From the NCBI GenBank assembly GCA_946407015.1, contig CAMJML010000001.1, positions 1 through 64,000 of the forward strand: a stretch of DNA of 64,000 nt. Direction: 5' to 3'. The translations under genes were made by a program, and so were the position numbers. This document shows positions 1 through 7,755 of the stretch, in pieces (the first letter of the stretch is position 1; every line of letters starts with the position of its first letter). The notes under the pieces were generated by a model. That model did no database searches and was not told the origin of the DNA. It saw nothing but the letters and a program-made list of their open reading frames with translations. The DNA comes from an uncultured Selenomonadales bacterium. GTDB taxonomy: Bacteria; Bacillota; Negativicutes; DSM-1736; Dendrosporobacteraceae.

Positions 1-497
<497 letters not shown>

Positions 498-571
498 ATA
501 AACCTAAAATGAATTATCTTCTGTGAAGTTTTCAGGGAATATACCCGGTAGGGATGTTTACCTGAGTTTAA

Positions 572-688
572 TATCCAGTGACGATAGCTATGGGGTTCCA
601 CCTGTTCCCATACCGAACACAGTAGTTAAGCCCATATACGCTGAAAGTACTTGGCTGGCGACGGCCTGGGAGGATAAGTAAATGCCGG
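572..688 (+). rRNA. rrf: 5S ribosomal RNA
   Basis: About 117 bases with the standard 5S landmarks: ccacctgttcccat near 600, ccgaacacagtagttaag near 613-630 and the 3' block cgacggcctgggagg near 659. The ends pair to close helix I (ccagtgacg-like 5' end with the 3' end at gccggtt). It follows the 23S gene and is followed at once by a strong hairpin and T-run, so this is the end of the rrn operon. No tRNA gene is seen between 23S and 5S or after 5S. Confidence 0.95.
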
Positions 689-689
689 T

Positions 690-727
690 TAAAAAGCACT
701 CATCTTTACGATGAGTGCTTTTTGTTT
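690..727 (+). terminator. rrn operon terminator
   Basis: Hairpin aaaaagcactcat / atgagtgcttttt with a short loop and a T-rich tail, directly after the 5S gene. A near copy of it follows the decayed 5S at 855-890. Confidence 0.9.
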
Positions 728-739
728 TGCTTCTTAAAG

Positions 740-855
740 CTCCACTTGTTCCGTAGTTAAGCTTGTATACGTCAAAAGTACGCTGCGAGGTCCCGGATGG
801 ACCGTGTCGGAAGCGTACGGCTCGACGGCCTGGGAGGATAGAAAGCTGCTGATTC
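740..855 (+). pseudogene. decayed tandem 5S rRNA copy
   Basis: This stretch repeats pieces of the neighbouring 5S gene in order: tccac-tgttcc (741-752), gtagttaagc (753-762), tatacg.caaaagtac (766-781) and cgacggcctgggaggata (823-840). The 5' end is missing and about 15 bases are lost between tgttcc and gtagttaag. In place of the short loop E/helix IV part there is an added segment of ~40 bases that folds by itself: gtacgct (778-784) pairs with agcgtac (812-818), and ggtcc (789-793) with ggacc (799-803). The copy ends with its own terminator. It cannot make a normal 5S rRNA; it looks like the scar of an rrn recombination or an old tandem 5S. Confidence 0.8.
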
Positions 856-890
856 AAAAAGCACTTACCTAAAACGGTGAGTGCTTTTTG
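855..890 (+). terminator. terminator of the decayed 5S copy
   Basis: Hairpin caaaaagcactta / ggtgagtgcttttt, a diverged copy of the terminator at 690-727. It shows that the duplicated unit contained 5S plus terminator. Confidence 0.75.
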
Positions 891-1052
891 CTATGTTGTT
901 TTTCTAGACTTATTTGTAATCATTACATCGTGCGATCATTAATTGTAGTAACGTCATATTATAGTAATATAATGTATACTCAAAAAAGATAATTGTCCTA
1001 TGCGGAAAAAGATGGTATGATAAACACAATAAGCAAGCAAGAGGTGGTATGC

Positions 1053-1415
1053 ATGCTGTGGCTAAGAATATTAGTTTTTTTAGTAGCGATTGTTTACCTG
1101 TGGGTATATCCCAGTATGTTGCTTGTGCCTGTTGAGTATCGGGCCGGATTTTGGTCTTTCGACTACAATGTACCGCAGAAGGGAATTGTCATTGGTCGTG
1201 AAGTTTATGATATTGAGGGATTTTTTAATAACCATAGCGTGTACAAAGTCGAAATTTTAAGTAATGGGGAACTACAGCAATACTGGGTTGCCAATGAGAC
1301 GGTTGGCAGTCATTTGATTGAGCAGGAAATTGTTAAGTTTGAAACAAGAGGAAATGTCATCGTATTGGCTGAACTGGTCAAGCATCCAACGACAAGTGTT
1401 TCGCGGATTAACTGA
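1053..1415 (+). CDS. small membrane-anchored protein of unknown function
   Basis: A 120-residue protein that I do not recognise. The start at 1053 is chosen because GAGGTGG at 1041-1047 sits 5 bases upstream; an in-frame ATG at 993 has no ribosome binding site. From this start the protein opens with one strongly hydrophobic segment (about residues 2-26, LRILVFLVAIVYLWVYPSML), then a soluble domain of about 95 residues with alternating short strands and no cysteine or obvious catalytic motif. The topology suggests a single N-terminal anchor with the rest outside the membrane. It stands alone between the rrn operon and a good terminator. A TATAAT at 968-973 with a loose -35 (TTGTAG, spacing 19) may be its promoter. 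Confidence 0.7.
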   Translation: MLWLRILVFLVAIVYLWVYPSMLLVPVEYRAGFWSFDYNVPQKGIVIGREVYDIEGFFNNHSVYKVEILSNGELQQYWVANETVGSHLIEQEIVKFETRGNVIVLAELVKHPTTSVSRIN

Positions 1416-1434
1416 AGGCCAGGTATTTGATCAT

Positions 1435-1486
1435 AAAGGCTAGCCCGCAAAGTCCAGCGACTTTTGGGTTAGCCTTTGCTTTTTTA
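1435..1486 (+). terminator. terminator after the small membrane protein
   Basis: AAAGGCTAGCCC pairs with GGGTTAGCCTTT (one G-T pair) around a 19-base loop, followed by GCTTTTTT. Confidence 0.8.
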
Positions 1487-1686
1487 CTTCTTTAGATGAA
1501 TAGCAGATAGTCGTTATACGCAAACTTTTTATCGCTGTTATAAGGAAAGAATTCTTCGAGTAAAAATAAGGCTTTATAGGAACGGCCTTTTTCTTTTGCG
1601 AGGGCAGGCATAAAATTTAAAGCTTTCCCATATGATTTTATGTAAGCATAGGCCAGTGAGAGCCCCGCTTTAAGGTGGTGAATCAG

Positions 1687-1794
1687 GTGGTAGAATGGTA
1701 TTGGTTACTCGTTGCAGCTTTTGGCGGAGGTACAGTCGGTGTATTGGTGGCATCACTTTGTGTTGTGGCTAAGCGAAATAGCGAAGAGCTTTAA
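1687..1794 (+). CDS. 35-residue single-pass membrane miniprotein (DUF3789-like)
   Basis: A tiny gene starting with GTG: reading VEWYWLLVAAFGGGTVGV then LVASLCVVAKRNSEEL. A strong Shine-Dalgarno AAGGTGGTG (1672-1680) stands 6 bases before the start. The product is one hydrophobic helix with a glycine patch (GGGTVG), then a short basic/acidic tail, which is the build of the DUF3789 class of small Firmicute membrane proteins; that assignment is by look only. Its TAA overlaps by 4 bases the 3' end of the amidohydrolase gene on the other strand, so the two genes are tail to tail. Role unknown. Confidence 0.55.
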   Translation: MVEWYWLLVAAFGGGTVGVLVASLCVVAKRNSEEL

Positions 1795-2930
1795 CCGCTA
1801 AATACGGTTTTACCATTGATGAAGACATGTTCGACTTCTGTCGAAATGGCAAAAGGATCACCATTAAAGACGACTAAATCGGCATCTTTGCCTTGTTCAA
1901 TACTCCCAACCCGATCACTGACTCCGATGATTTCAGCGGCAGTTTGGGTGATGGCTTTTAGCGCGACATCGCGCGGAAGTCCTTCGCGGATTGCTAAAGC
2001 CGCTTCAATACGCAGGCTGCTAACCGGTAAAAATGGATGATCGGTAATCAAGGCAAGCTTGACTCCTGCCTGATGCATTAGGGCCGGTGTCCGATAGGTC
2101 CGGTCTTTTAGTTCTACTTTGACACGGGCGGTAATGGAAGGCCCAATGGTAGCGGCTATGCCGCGTTTGGCCAATTCATCTGCAACTTTATGCCCGGCAG
2201 TAGCATGTTCGATGGTAAGATGAACGTTAAACTCCTCTGCGATCCGTATGGCTGTCATGATATCATCGGCAGCATGCGCATGAGCCCGCAGCGGGATTTG
2301 ACCATTCAGCATCATCAGGAGCGGCTCCAGACGCAAGTTGCGTTCGGCGTTGCCGCTGCGCAGCTGTTTCTCATAATTTTGGGCTTTAATCAGCGTTTCA
2401 CGAATCATACCAGCGATGCTCATCCGAGTAGACGGTGGTTTATTTTTATTCATATACATTTTGATCGGGTTTTCGCCGAAAGCCATCTTGATTCCGGCTG
2501 GTTGACGGACAATCATATCATCGACAACGTGACCGTAAGTTTTTATGGCAATACTTTGCCCGCCGATGACATTTTCACTGCCGGGCGTGACAATAATGGT
2601 TGTGGTACCGGAACTGTAGGCATCATGGAGGCCGGGATCTTCAGGATTGATTCCGTCAAGGGCGCGCAAGTGGGGCGAGATCGGATCATTGACCTCATTT
2701 TTGTCAATATGGGCTTCGCCGGCCGCTTCTTCGGCGATTCCCAGGTGAGTATGGCAATCAATGAAGCCAGGGGTGATTGATTTTCCTTCAGCATGAATGA
2801 TTTCGGCGTCATGAGGAATCGCCAGATGATTTCCTACAGCTAGAATTTTGCTGTCTTCAATGAGAATAGTAGCCCCCGGCAATATGCCTGCCGTGGCCGT
2901 ATAGACTGTTCCTCCGCAGATTGCAAACAT
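1791..2930 (-). CDS. amidohydrolase (imidazolonepropionase-like)
   Basis: A 379-residue metal-dependent hydrolase of the amidohydrolase superfamily, cytoplasmic. It has the small N-terminal beta sandwich (residues 1-50, ILIEDSKILAVGN), the metal-binding HTH motif at H60-T61-H62 (GFIDCHTHLG), further histidines in LRAHAHA (about 218-222) and IEHATAGH (about 243-250), the ITDHP aspartate near 296, and the C-terminal sandwich strand KDADLVVFNGDP. The family (imidazolonepropionase, prolidase-type and other cyclic amide hydrolases) covers many substrates, and the sequence does not tell which one is used here. It is monocistronic, with the start ATG preceded by an AGG-rich site in the CCTATAGG context. 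No histidine-degradation genes are near, so a role as HutI is unlikely. Confidence 0.88.
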   Translation of the reverse strand: MFAICGGTVYTATAGILPGATILIEDSKILAVGNHLAIPHDAEIIHAEGKSITPGFIDCHTHLGIAEEAAGEAHIDKNEVNDPISPHLRALDGINPEDPGLHDAYSSGTTTIIVTPGSENVIGGQSIAIKTYGHVVDDMIVRQPAGIKMAFGENPIKMYMNKNKPPSTRMSIAGMIRETLIKAQNYEKQLRSGNAERNLRLEPLLMMLNGQIPLRAHAHAADDIMTAIRIAEEFNVHLTIEHATAGHKVADELAKRGIAATIGPSITARVKVELKDRTYRTPALMHQAGVKLALITDHPFLPVSSLRIEAALAIREGLPRDVALKAITQTAAEIIGVSDRVGSIEQGKDADLVVFNGDPFAISTEVEHVFINGKTVFSG

Positions 2931-3186
2931 GTTTGTCCTCCCTATAGGCTAAAATAACCGTTGCGTTTTAAACTGCTAACGTTTAGCTTGTACGGGAAGG
3001 CTTGATTTTATCCTAAGTGCACTGCAGGCTGTCATAGCCGTGTCAGGTAAAAATTACCTGTACAGAAAAGGCTGCTCAGGGCCGCTTTTTTTGCAATAAG
3101 GCTTTAAATTTTTTGCAGAAACCTGTACGATAAAGCAGGAAGCCGGAGGGGGTTTGCTGAACTTATAGTGATGGAAGGAGTGTAAG

Positions 3187-4275
3187 TTGTTGGATACAAT
3201 TCTTTACGGAATAGAACATAAGGTACGAGACGGTATTCGCTTAACCCGTGATGAAGGGTTAGCTTTATTTAAATCAGACGATCTAGCCTGGTTGGGCTAT
3301 TTGGCAAATATAGCAAGGAAACGCATCAGTGGCGATTATGTTTATTTTAATGTCAATCGGCACATCAATCTGACAAATGTATGTGAGGCTCGCTGCAAGT
3401 TTTGCGCATTCGGTTGTGATGGTGATAGTGCTCAGGCTTATACCATGACGAAAGAAAAAGCTCTAAGCCTAGCCAAACAGTCGGCGCAAGATCCTGACTT
3501 GCGCGAGCTTCATATTGTAAGCGGCTTGCATCCGGAATGGCCCTTTGAGTTTTATCTGGATGTGGTCCGCTCCTTAAAAGCCGAGTTGCCCCATATTCAT
3601 CTCAAAGCATTCACCGCTGTTGAGATTTGCTACTTTGCGAAAATATCGGGTCTAACGATTGAAGAAGTTATAAAAGCATTGATTGCCGCGGGGATGGACT
3701 CCATGCCTGGCGGAGGTGCTGAAATTTTGTCCGACCGGGTCCGTGAGCAGCTGTGCCCTAAAAAAGCAACGGCCAGCCAATGGCTTGCTATTGCCCGCAC
3801 CGCACATCAATTAGGAATCAAAAGTAATGCCAGTATGCTGTACGGTCATATTGAGACGATGGAGGAACGGATCGATCACTTATTGGCGCTCAGAGACCTA
3901 CAGGATGAGACCGGTGGTTTTCAAACGTTTATTTGTTTTCCTTTCCATCCAGCCAATACAGAGCTGGAAAGCAAAATTATGCGGACTTCGGTTTGGGATG
4001 ATTTAAGAACGATGGCGATATCCAGGCTGATGCTGGATAACTTTAAAAATATTAAAGCTTATTGGATTATGCTGACCTTGCCGGTGGCGCAATTGGCACT
4101 GGGTTTTGGTGCCAACGATATCGACGGAACGGTGAGTGAGGAAAAAATTGTTCATGCCGCAGGTGCCAATTCAAGCCGCTCACTGAGCAAGGATACTTTA
4201 ATCGGAGCAATCAGGCAGGCTGGCCGGGTACCGGTGGAAAGAGATTCCTTATACAATATTATCAAGGTTCTTTAG
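3187..4275 (+). CDS. mqnE: aminofutalosine synthase MqnE (radical SAM)
   Basis: Second-step enzyme of the futalosine route to menaquinone: it joins 3-[(1-carboxyvinyl)oxy]benzoate to S-adenosylmethionine to give aminofutalosine. The radical SAM cluster motif CEARCKFC (CxxxCxxC) is at about residues 66-73. The run LHIVSGLHPEWPFEFYLD and then HLKAFTAVEI, SMPGGGAEI and SNASMLYGHIET are typical of the MqnE branch rather than MqnC. The length, 362 residues, is normal. The start is TTG at 3187 (or TTG at 3190), both served by GGAAGGAG at 3173-3180. The gene is alone here; other mqn genes must be elsewhere. It implies menaquinone-based anaerobic respiration. Confidence 0.93.
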   Translation: MLDTILYGIEHKVRDGIRLTRDEGLALFKSDDLAWLGYLANIARKRISGDYVYFNVNRHINLTNVCEARCKFCAFGCDGDSAQAYTMTKEKALSLAKQSAQDPDLRELHIVSGLHPEWPFEFYLDVVRSLKAELPHIHLKAFTAVEICYFAKISGLTIEEVIKALIAAGMDSMPGGGAEILSDRVREQLCPKKATASQWLAIARTAHQLGIKSNASMLYGHIETMEERIDHLLALRDLQDETGGFQTFICFPFHPANTELESKIMRTSVWDDLRTMAISRLMLDNFKNIKAYWIMLTLPVAQLALGFGANDIDGTVSEEKIVHAAGANSSRSLSKDTLIGAIRQAGRVPVERDSLYNIIKVL

Positions 4276-4277
4276 TA

Positions 4278-4308
4278 AAAGCGAAAACAGCGCTGCTGTT
4301 TTCGCTTT
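4278..4308 (+). terminator. mqnE terminator hairpin
   Basis: Perfect 14-bp stem AAAGCGAAAACAGC / GCTGTTTTCGCTTT with a 3-base loop, 3 bases after the mqnE stop; the tail is only moderately T-rich. Confidence 0.8.
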
Positions 4309-4434
4309 GTATTTGTTAAAACAAAGTAAAAAACAATTTTCAAATTGACAAATGGAACGAGATTTTTTGGGGAAAATAAATCAAGAGGCTAGTATTTTTA
4401 AATCTATTATGACTAGATCAAGGGAGGCAGCGCG

Positions 4435-4605
4435 ATGGGCAATATTTATGATAAAAATACCGAGTCCAAGCATGGTCCATGGGGAACCGTTGAACCGAAA
4501 CATCATGGCCCTTATGGCAACAAAGACAACCAGCAGCAAGCAACCGTAGCCTTTGAAGGAGAAAAGAAAGTGACTCCAGTGGAAAAACCGGAACGATTAA
4601 AATGA
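4435..4605 (+). CDS. 56-residue hydrophilic protein of unknown function
   Basis: A short gene with ATG at 4435 and AGGGAGG at 4421-4427 (7-base spacing). It reads MGNIYDKNTESKHGPWG, then TVEPKHHGPYGNKD, and ends VEKPERLK. The product is very hydrophilic, rich in H, K, N, Q, G and P, with no hydrophobic core, so it is probably disordered or bound to a partner. A longer overlapping frame at 4352-4549 has no ribosome binding site and is rejected. The TGA lies within the stem of a strong inverted repeat that follows. Family not recognised. Confidence 0.6.
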   Translation: MGNIYDKNTESKHGPWGTVEPKHHGPYGNKDNQQQATVAFEGEKKVTPVEKPERLK

Positions 4606-4637
4606 GGGCGGCTTGCTGCCCTCATTTTAATCGTTCT
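4591..4637 (+). terminator. long perfect inverted repeat, likely terminator
   Basis: A 19-bp perfect stem (4591-4609 with 4619-4637) closes on the loop ggcttgct. It overlaps the last codons and stop of the 56-residue gene. No long T-run follows (tcgttctcgttc), so it may also stabilise the 3' end of the mRNA. Confidence 0.65.
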
Positions 4638-4728
4638 CGTTCTGAGCGGTTTAGCAGAAGGCAGGATAGTCCAGGTCAATCACGAATGTATACCTATGGA
4701 AAAGTTTTGCAGGTGAAGGAGCGTATGA

Positions 4729-6450
4729 ATGATTGGGGTATTGCTGACAGTTTTTATCGTATTTACTTTGGCATATTTATTTTTTGAACTGCCTGTCTTT
4801 TCATGGGGATTTACCGATTGGTCGCCACTGGCCATTGTATTAGGATTATTACTGCTGGCTGTTCCGGCAATCGTGCTAGTCAATAAATTCCGCACCTATC
4901 TGAAAGGAACGGCATGGGGCGAACTGCTGGAGAGAAAATTCGGCTGGTTATTTCAAGAGCGCGATAAGGTTGTCGATATCACCAATTATCAAAACTATAG
5001 CGGTTTATTAAACCGGTACAAGCTTTTGGCGGTGACCGGAATCCTGTTGGTTGTGGTCGGGCTGGCCAATTCGCTGCTGCTGCCTGTCCTGACCAGTGTG
5101 CCGCTATTTTATAGCCAGGCTTATCGCAATTTATTAGGAGAAGTCAAGGAAAGTTCTTTCACGGCTGATATTGAACCCATCAATTTAGCGCAGATCCGGA
5201 TTGTCGATGAAGAGACAGCCCGTAAACTGGCCGAGAAAAAGATTGGTGAGGTTCCGGCTCTGGGGAGTCAGGTGCAAATGGGTCAGCTCGCTTTACAAAA
5301 GATCAAAGGAAAGCTCTATTATATTGCTCCATTGGAACATCGCGGGCTGTTTCAATGGATTTCGAATAACGAAGCTGGCAGCAAGGGCTTTGTGATGGTC
5401 TCAGCCACCAATCCTCAGGATGTCAGGCTGGTGCAGGATATCCATATTAAATATCAGCTCCGGGGTTTTTTATTTGATTATTTGCCCCGTTATTTGTATT
5501 TTAACGGAATTTTCACGGCCGGAATGGCTGATTTCTGCTTTGAAGTGGATGATGATTTGCAGCCCTACTGGGTGGTGACACTCTATAAGAATAAGGTCGG
5601 GTATAAAGGAGCCGATGCGGTCGGTGTAGTAACGGTCAATGCCCAGAATGGGGAGATTGCCCGGTACTCTTTGAATGAAATACCGGCCTGGATTGACCGT
5701 GTTCAGCCGGAAAGTCTGGTGTATCATCAAATCCGTGACTGGGGCGAGTATGTAAACGGATTCTGGAACAGCCTGTTTGCTAAAACGGGAACGCTGCGGC
5801 CAACCAGTGATGAGCTGCATTTAATTTACGGCAATGATGATAATGTCTACTGGTATACCGGTATTACCTCTTTAGGACGTGATGAAAGTACAGTCGGCTT
5901 TATTTTGGTGAACTCAAGAACAAAAGAAGCCAAATGGTATAAAGTGGCTGGAGCCAATGAAGGCGGGGCTAAAAAATCGGCTGAAGGCCAGGTTCAGGAA
6001 AAGGGGTACCGGGCCGGCTATCCGATTTTGTATAATATCCATGGAGTACCTACTTATATTGCCCCACTGAAGGACAAAGAAGGCTTGCTGAAAGCGATTG
6101 CCTCAATTTCAGTTGAAAACTATAACCTCGTCGGGGTTGGACCGGATATTGAAAGCTCATTGCGGGCTTATCAGCAAAGTCTTGCCAACCGGGGGAATTT
6201 GTTCATTCCCGGAAATGAAACCAGCAAGCTGGTCTTAACAGGCAAGATCAGCCGCTTTTCCCAGGTTGTTAAGGGCGGAGAATCTTACTTTTATCTTATG
6301 CTGGAAGGCGATCCGCGGATCTTTGTCGGCACCGTTACGGCTTCTCCCAAGCTGCCGTTGGCAAAGCTGGGGGATACGGTGGTCCTTACCGTCAATGAGA
6401 CTCATGAAGCAACCGGTAATATTGTGGAATTTAAGGGAGAAAGCTATTAA
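4729..6450 (+). CDS. large membrane-anchored protein of unknown function
   Basis: A 573-residue protein I cannot assign to a family. Two hydrophobic helices lie near the N-terminus (about residues 1-21 and 29-52), a basic segment follows (KFRTYLKGTAWGELLERKFGWLFQERDKV), then a third helix (about 98-123, LLAVTGILLVVVGLANSLLLP). The remaining ~450 residues form one soluble region rich in strands and aromatic residues, with repeated elements of the type YYIAPLEHRG / TYIAPLKDKEG and GFVMVSATNPQDVR / GFILVNSRTKEAK, which suggests an internally duplicated fold. No catalytic motif is obvious. AAGGAG at 4716-4721 serves ATG 4729. It starts a three-gene operon with two DUF445 proteins, so an envelope role is a fair guess. 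Confidence 0.75.
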   Translation: MIGVLLTVFIVFTLAYLFFELPVFSWGFTDWSPLAIVLGLLLLAVPAIVLVNKFRTYLKGTAWGELLERKFGWLFQERDKVVDITNYQNYSGLLNRYKLLAVTGILLVVVGLANSLLLPVLTSVPLFYSQAYRNLLGEVKESSFTADIEPINLAQIRIVDEETARKLAEKKIGEVPALGSQVQMGQLALQKIKGKLYYIAPLEHRGLFQWISNNEAGSKGFVMVSATNPQDVRLVQDIHIKYQLRGFLFDYLPRYLYFNGIFTAGMADFCFEVDDDLQPYWVVTLYKNKVGYKGADAVGVVTVNAQNGEIARYSLNEIPAWIDRVQPESLVYHQIRDWGEYVNGFWNSLFAKTGTLRPTSDELHLIYGNDDNVYWYTGITSLGRDESTVGFILVNSRTKEAKWYKVAGANEGGAKKSAEGQVQEKGYRAGYPILYNIHGVPTYIAPLKDKEGLLKAIASISVENYNLVGVGPDIESSLRAYQQSLANRGNLFIPGNETSKLVLTGKISRFSQVVKGGESYFYLMLEGDPRIFVGTVTASPKLPLAKLGDTVVLTVNETHEATGNIVEFKGESY

Positions 6451-6478
6451 CAGGAGTGGAATGATTGAGGGATAAACG

Positions 6479-7738
6479 GTGAGCAAGATGAATGAACCTC
6501 AAAAAAACAACCGGTATAAAGCGTCCCTTACGCTGGGGCTGACGGCAGCAGGTCTGCTCGTCAGTTATCCATTGAAGGAATCTTTCTGGGGCGGACTGCT
6601 GGCAAGCGGCTGTCAGGCTGCAGTGGTCGGCGGCCTGGCCGATTGGTTTGCCGTGACGGCCCTGTTTCGCAAGCCGTTAGGAATTCCTTTCCGTACAGCT
6701 CTGGTGCCGCGAAACCGGGAAAAAATTTTTCAGGCTATTACCGAAATGGTCCAAGTTGAGCTGTTGTCCAAAGAGAACATTACAAAAACGCTGGCTAACT
6801 ATGATATTTCCGGGGTTGTGCTGCACTTTTTGGATGAACATGACGGGCGACGCTATCTACGGGAAATTGTGTATAAGTTTGTGCATAAGTTCATCAAACA
6901 GCTTAAACCCGATGAATTGGGAGCAATCATTGGCCGGCTGTTGCAGCAATATACCCAGGAAACGCAAGTAGCTCCCTTGATTATCGAGTCCAGTGAATGG
7001 CTGATTATGAATCATTATGATGATAGCATTCTTAATTTTAGTATTGAACAACTGGAGCTCATCAGTGAGCAGAAGCAGTTCCGGCACCTATTGGCTGATT
7101 TATTTGTGGAAGCACGGCATTCTTATGAACGTGATATGGAGCGCAGGCGGGTGTTCAATAACCTTTTTCAGCTGTCCCATAAGCAAGTAGCCGAAGATGT
7201 CCAAAAGGCCCTGCTGGATTATCTAAGTGAGGTGAAACATGCGGAGCATCCCTTGCGCAGCCGTTTAAAAGAGCGGCTGGTTCAACTGTTGGATGAGCTG
7301 AAGCAAGATGCCGGTTTGCAGCAGCAAATCGAAAATTGGAAAAATGCGCAATTGACAGACCGGCTGGATTTTATCCAATTTTCCACCGAATTTATCGCCG
7401 GCTGGCAGGCGGAGGCCATTTGTCAAGGCGAACAGGCGGCTTGGCTCAAAGTATTGACCGAGCAGCTCAACCAATTGATTGACGACTTTGCAGCCAGCCC
7501 GGACAGACGCAAAAAGTTTGATACTCAGGTGAAAGTGCTGATTGGCGAGTGGCTTGACTGCAATCATACCGAGATCGGCAGTCTGGTACGGACCAGCTTG
7601 CAGAAAATGACGGATGACATGCTGGTAGGCTTTATTGAGGATAAGGTTGGTCATGATTTGCAGATGATTCGAATTAACGGCTCGGTTGTTGGCGGATTGA
7701 TCGGTATGGTAATCTATTTGCTCACCTTTTGGTGGTAG
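6479..7738 (+). CDS. DUF445 family membrane protein, copy 1
   Basis: About 419 residues of the DUF445 family (YheB/YjiN-like), whose function is unknown. The family signature GGLADWFAVTALFRKPLG is at about residues 45-62, followed by VPRNREKI. A hydrophobic N-terminal helix pair precedes it, a long helical soluble middle follows, and the end is a further helix after RINGSVVGGLIG. The start is GTG 6479 (GAGGG at 6467-6471) or ATG 6488; both are in frame. It begins 28 bases after the unknown 573-residue gene and is followed after 8 bases by a paralog, so all three are one operon. Confidence 0.85.
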   Translation: MSKMNEPQKNNRYKASLTLGLTAAGLLVSYPLKESFWGGLLASGCQAAVVGGLADWFAVTALFRKPLGIPFRTALVPRNREKIFQAITEMVQVELLSKENITKTLANYDISGVVLHFLDEHDGRRYLREIVYKFVHKFIKQLKPDELGAIIGRLLQQYTQETQVAPLIIESSEWLIMNHYDDSILNFSIEQLELISEQKQFRHLLADLFVEARHSYERDMERRRVFNNLFQLSHKQVAEDVQKALLDYLSEVKHAEHPLRSRLKERLVQLLDELKQDAGLQQQIENWKNAQLTDRLDFIQFSTEFIAGWQAEAICQGEQAAWLKVLTEQLNQLIDDFAASPDRRKKFDTQVKVLIGEWLDCNHTEIGSLVRTSLQKMTDDMLVGFIEDKVGHDLQMIRINGSVVGGLIGMVIYLLTFWW

Positions 7739-7755
7739 GAAGCTAGGTGATTAAA

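Noticed and set aside
2190-2780. 196-codon frame antisense to the amidohydrolase gene
   Set aside because: The minus-strand frame has full family motifs; the plus frame has none and is a codon-bias shadow.
4352-4549. 65-codon open frame overlapping the 56-residue gene
   Set aside because: No ribosome site; another frame at 4435 has a strong one.
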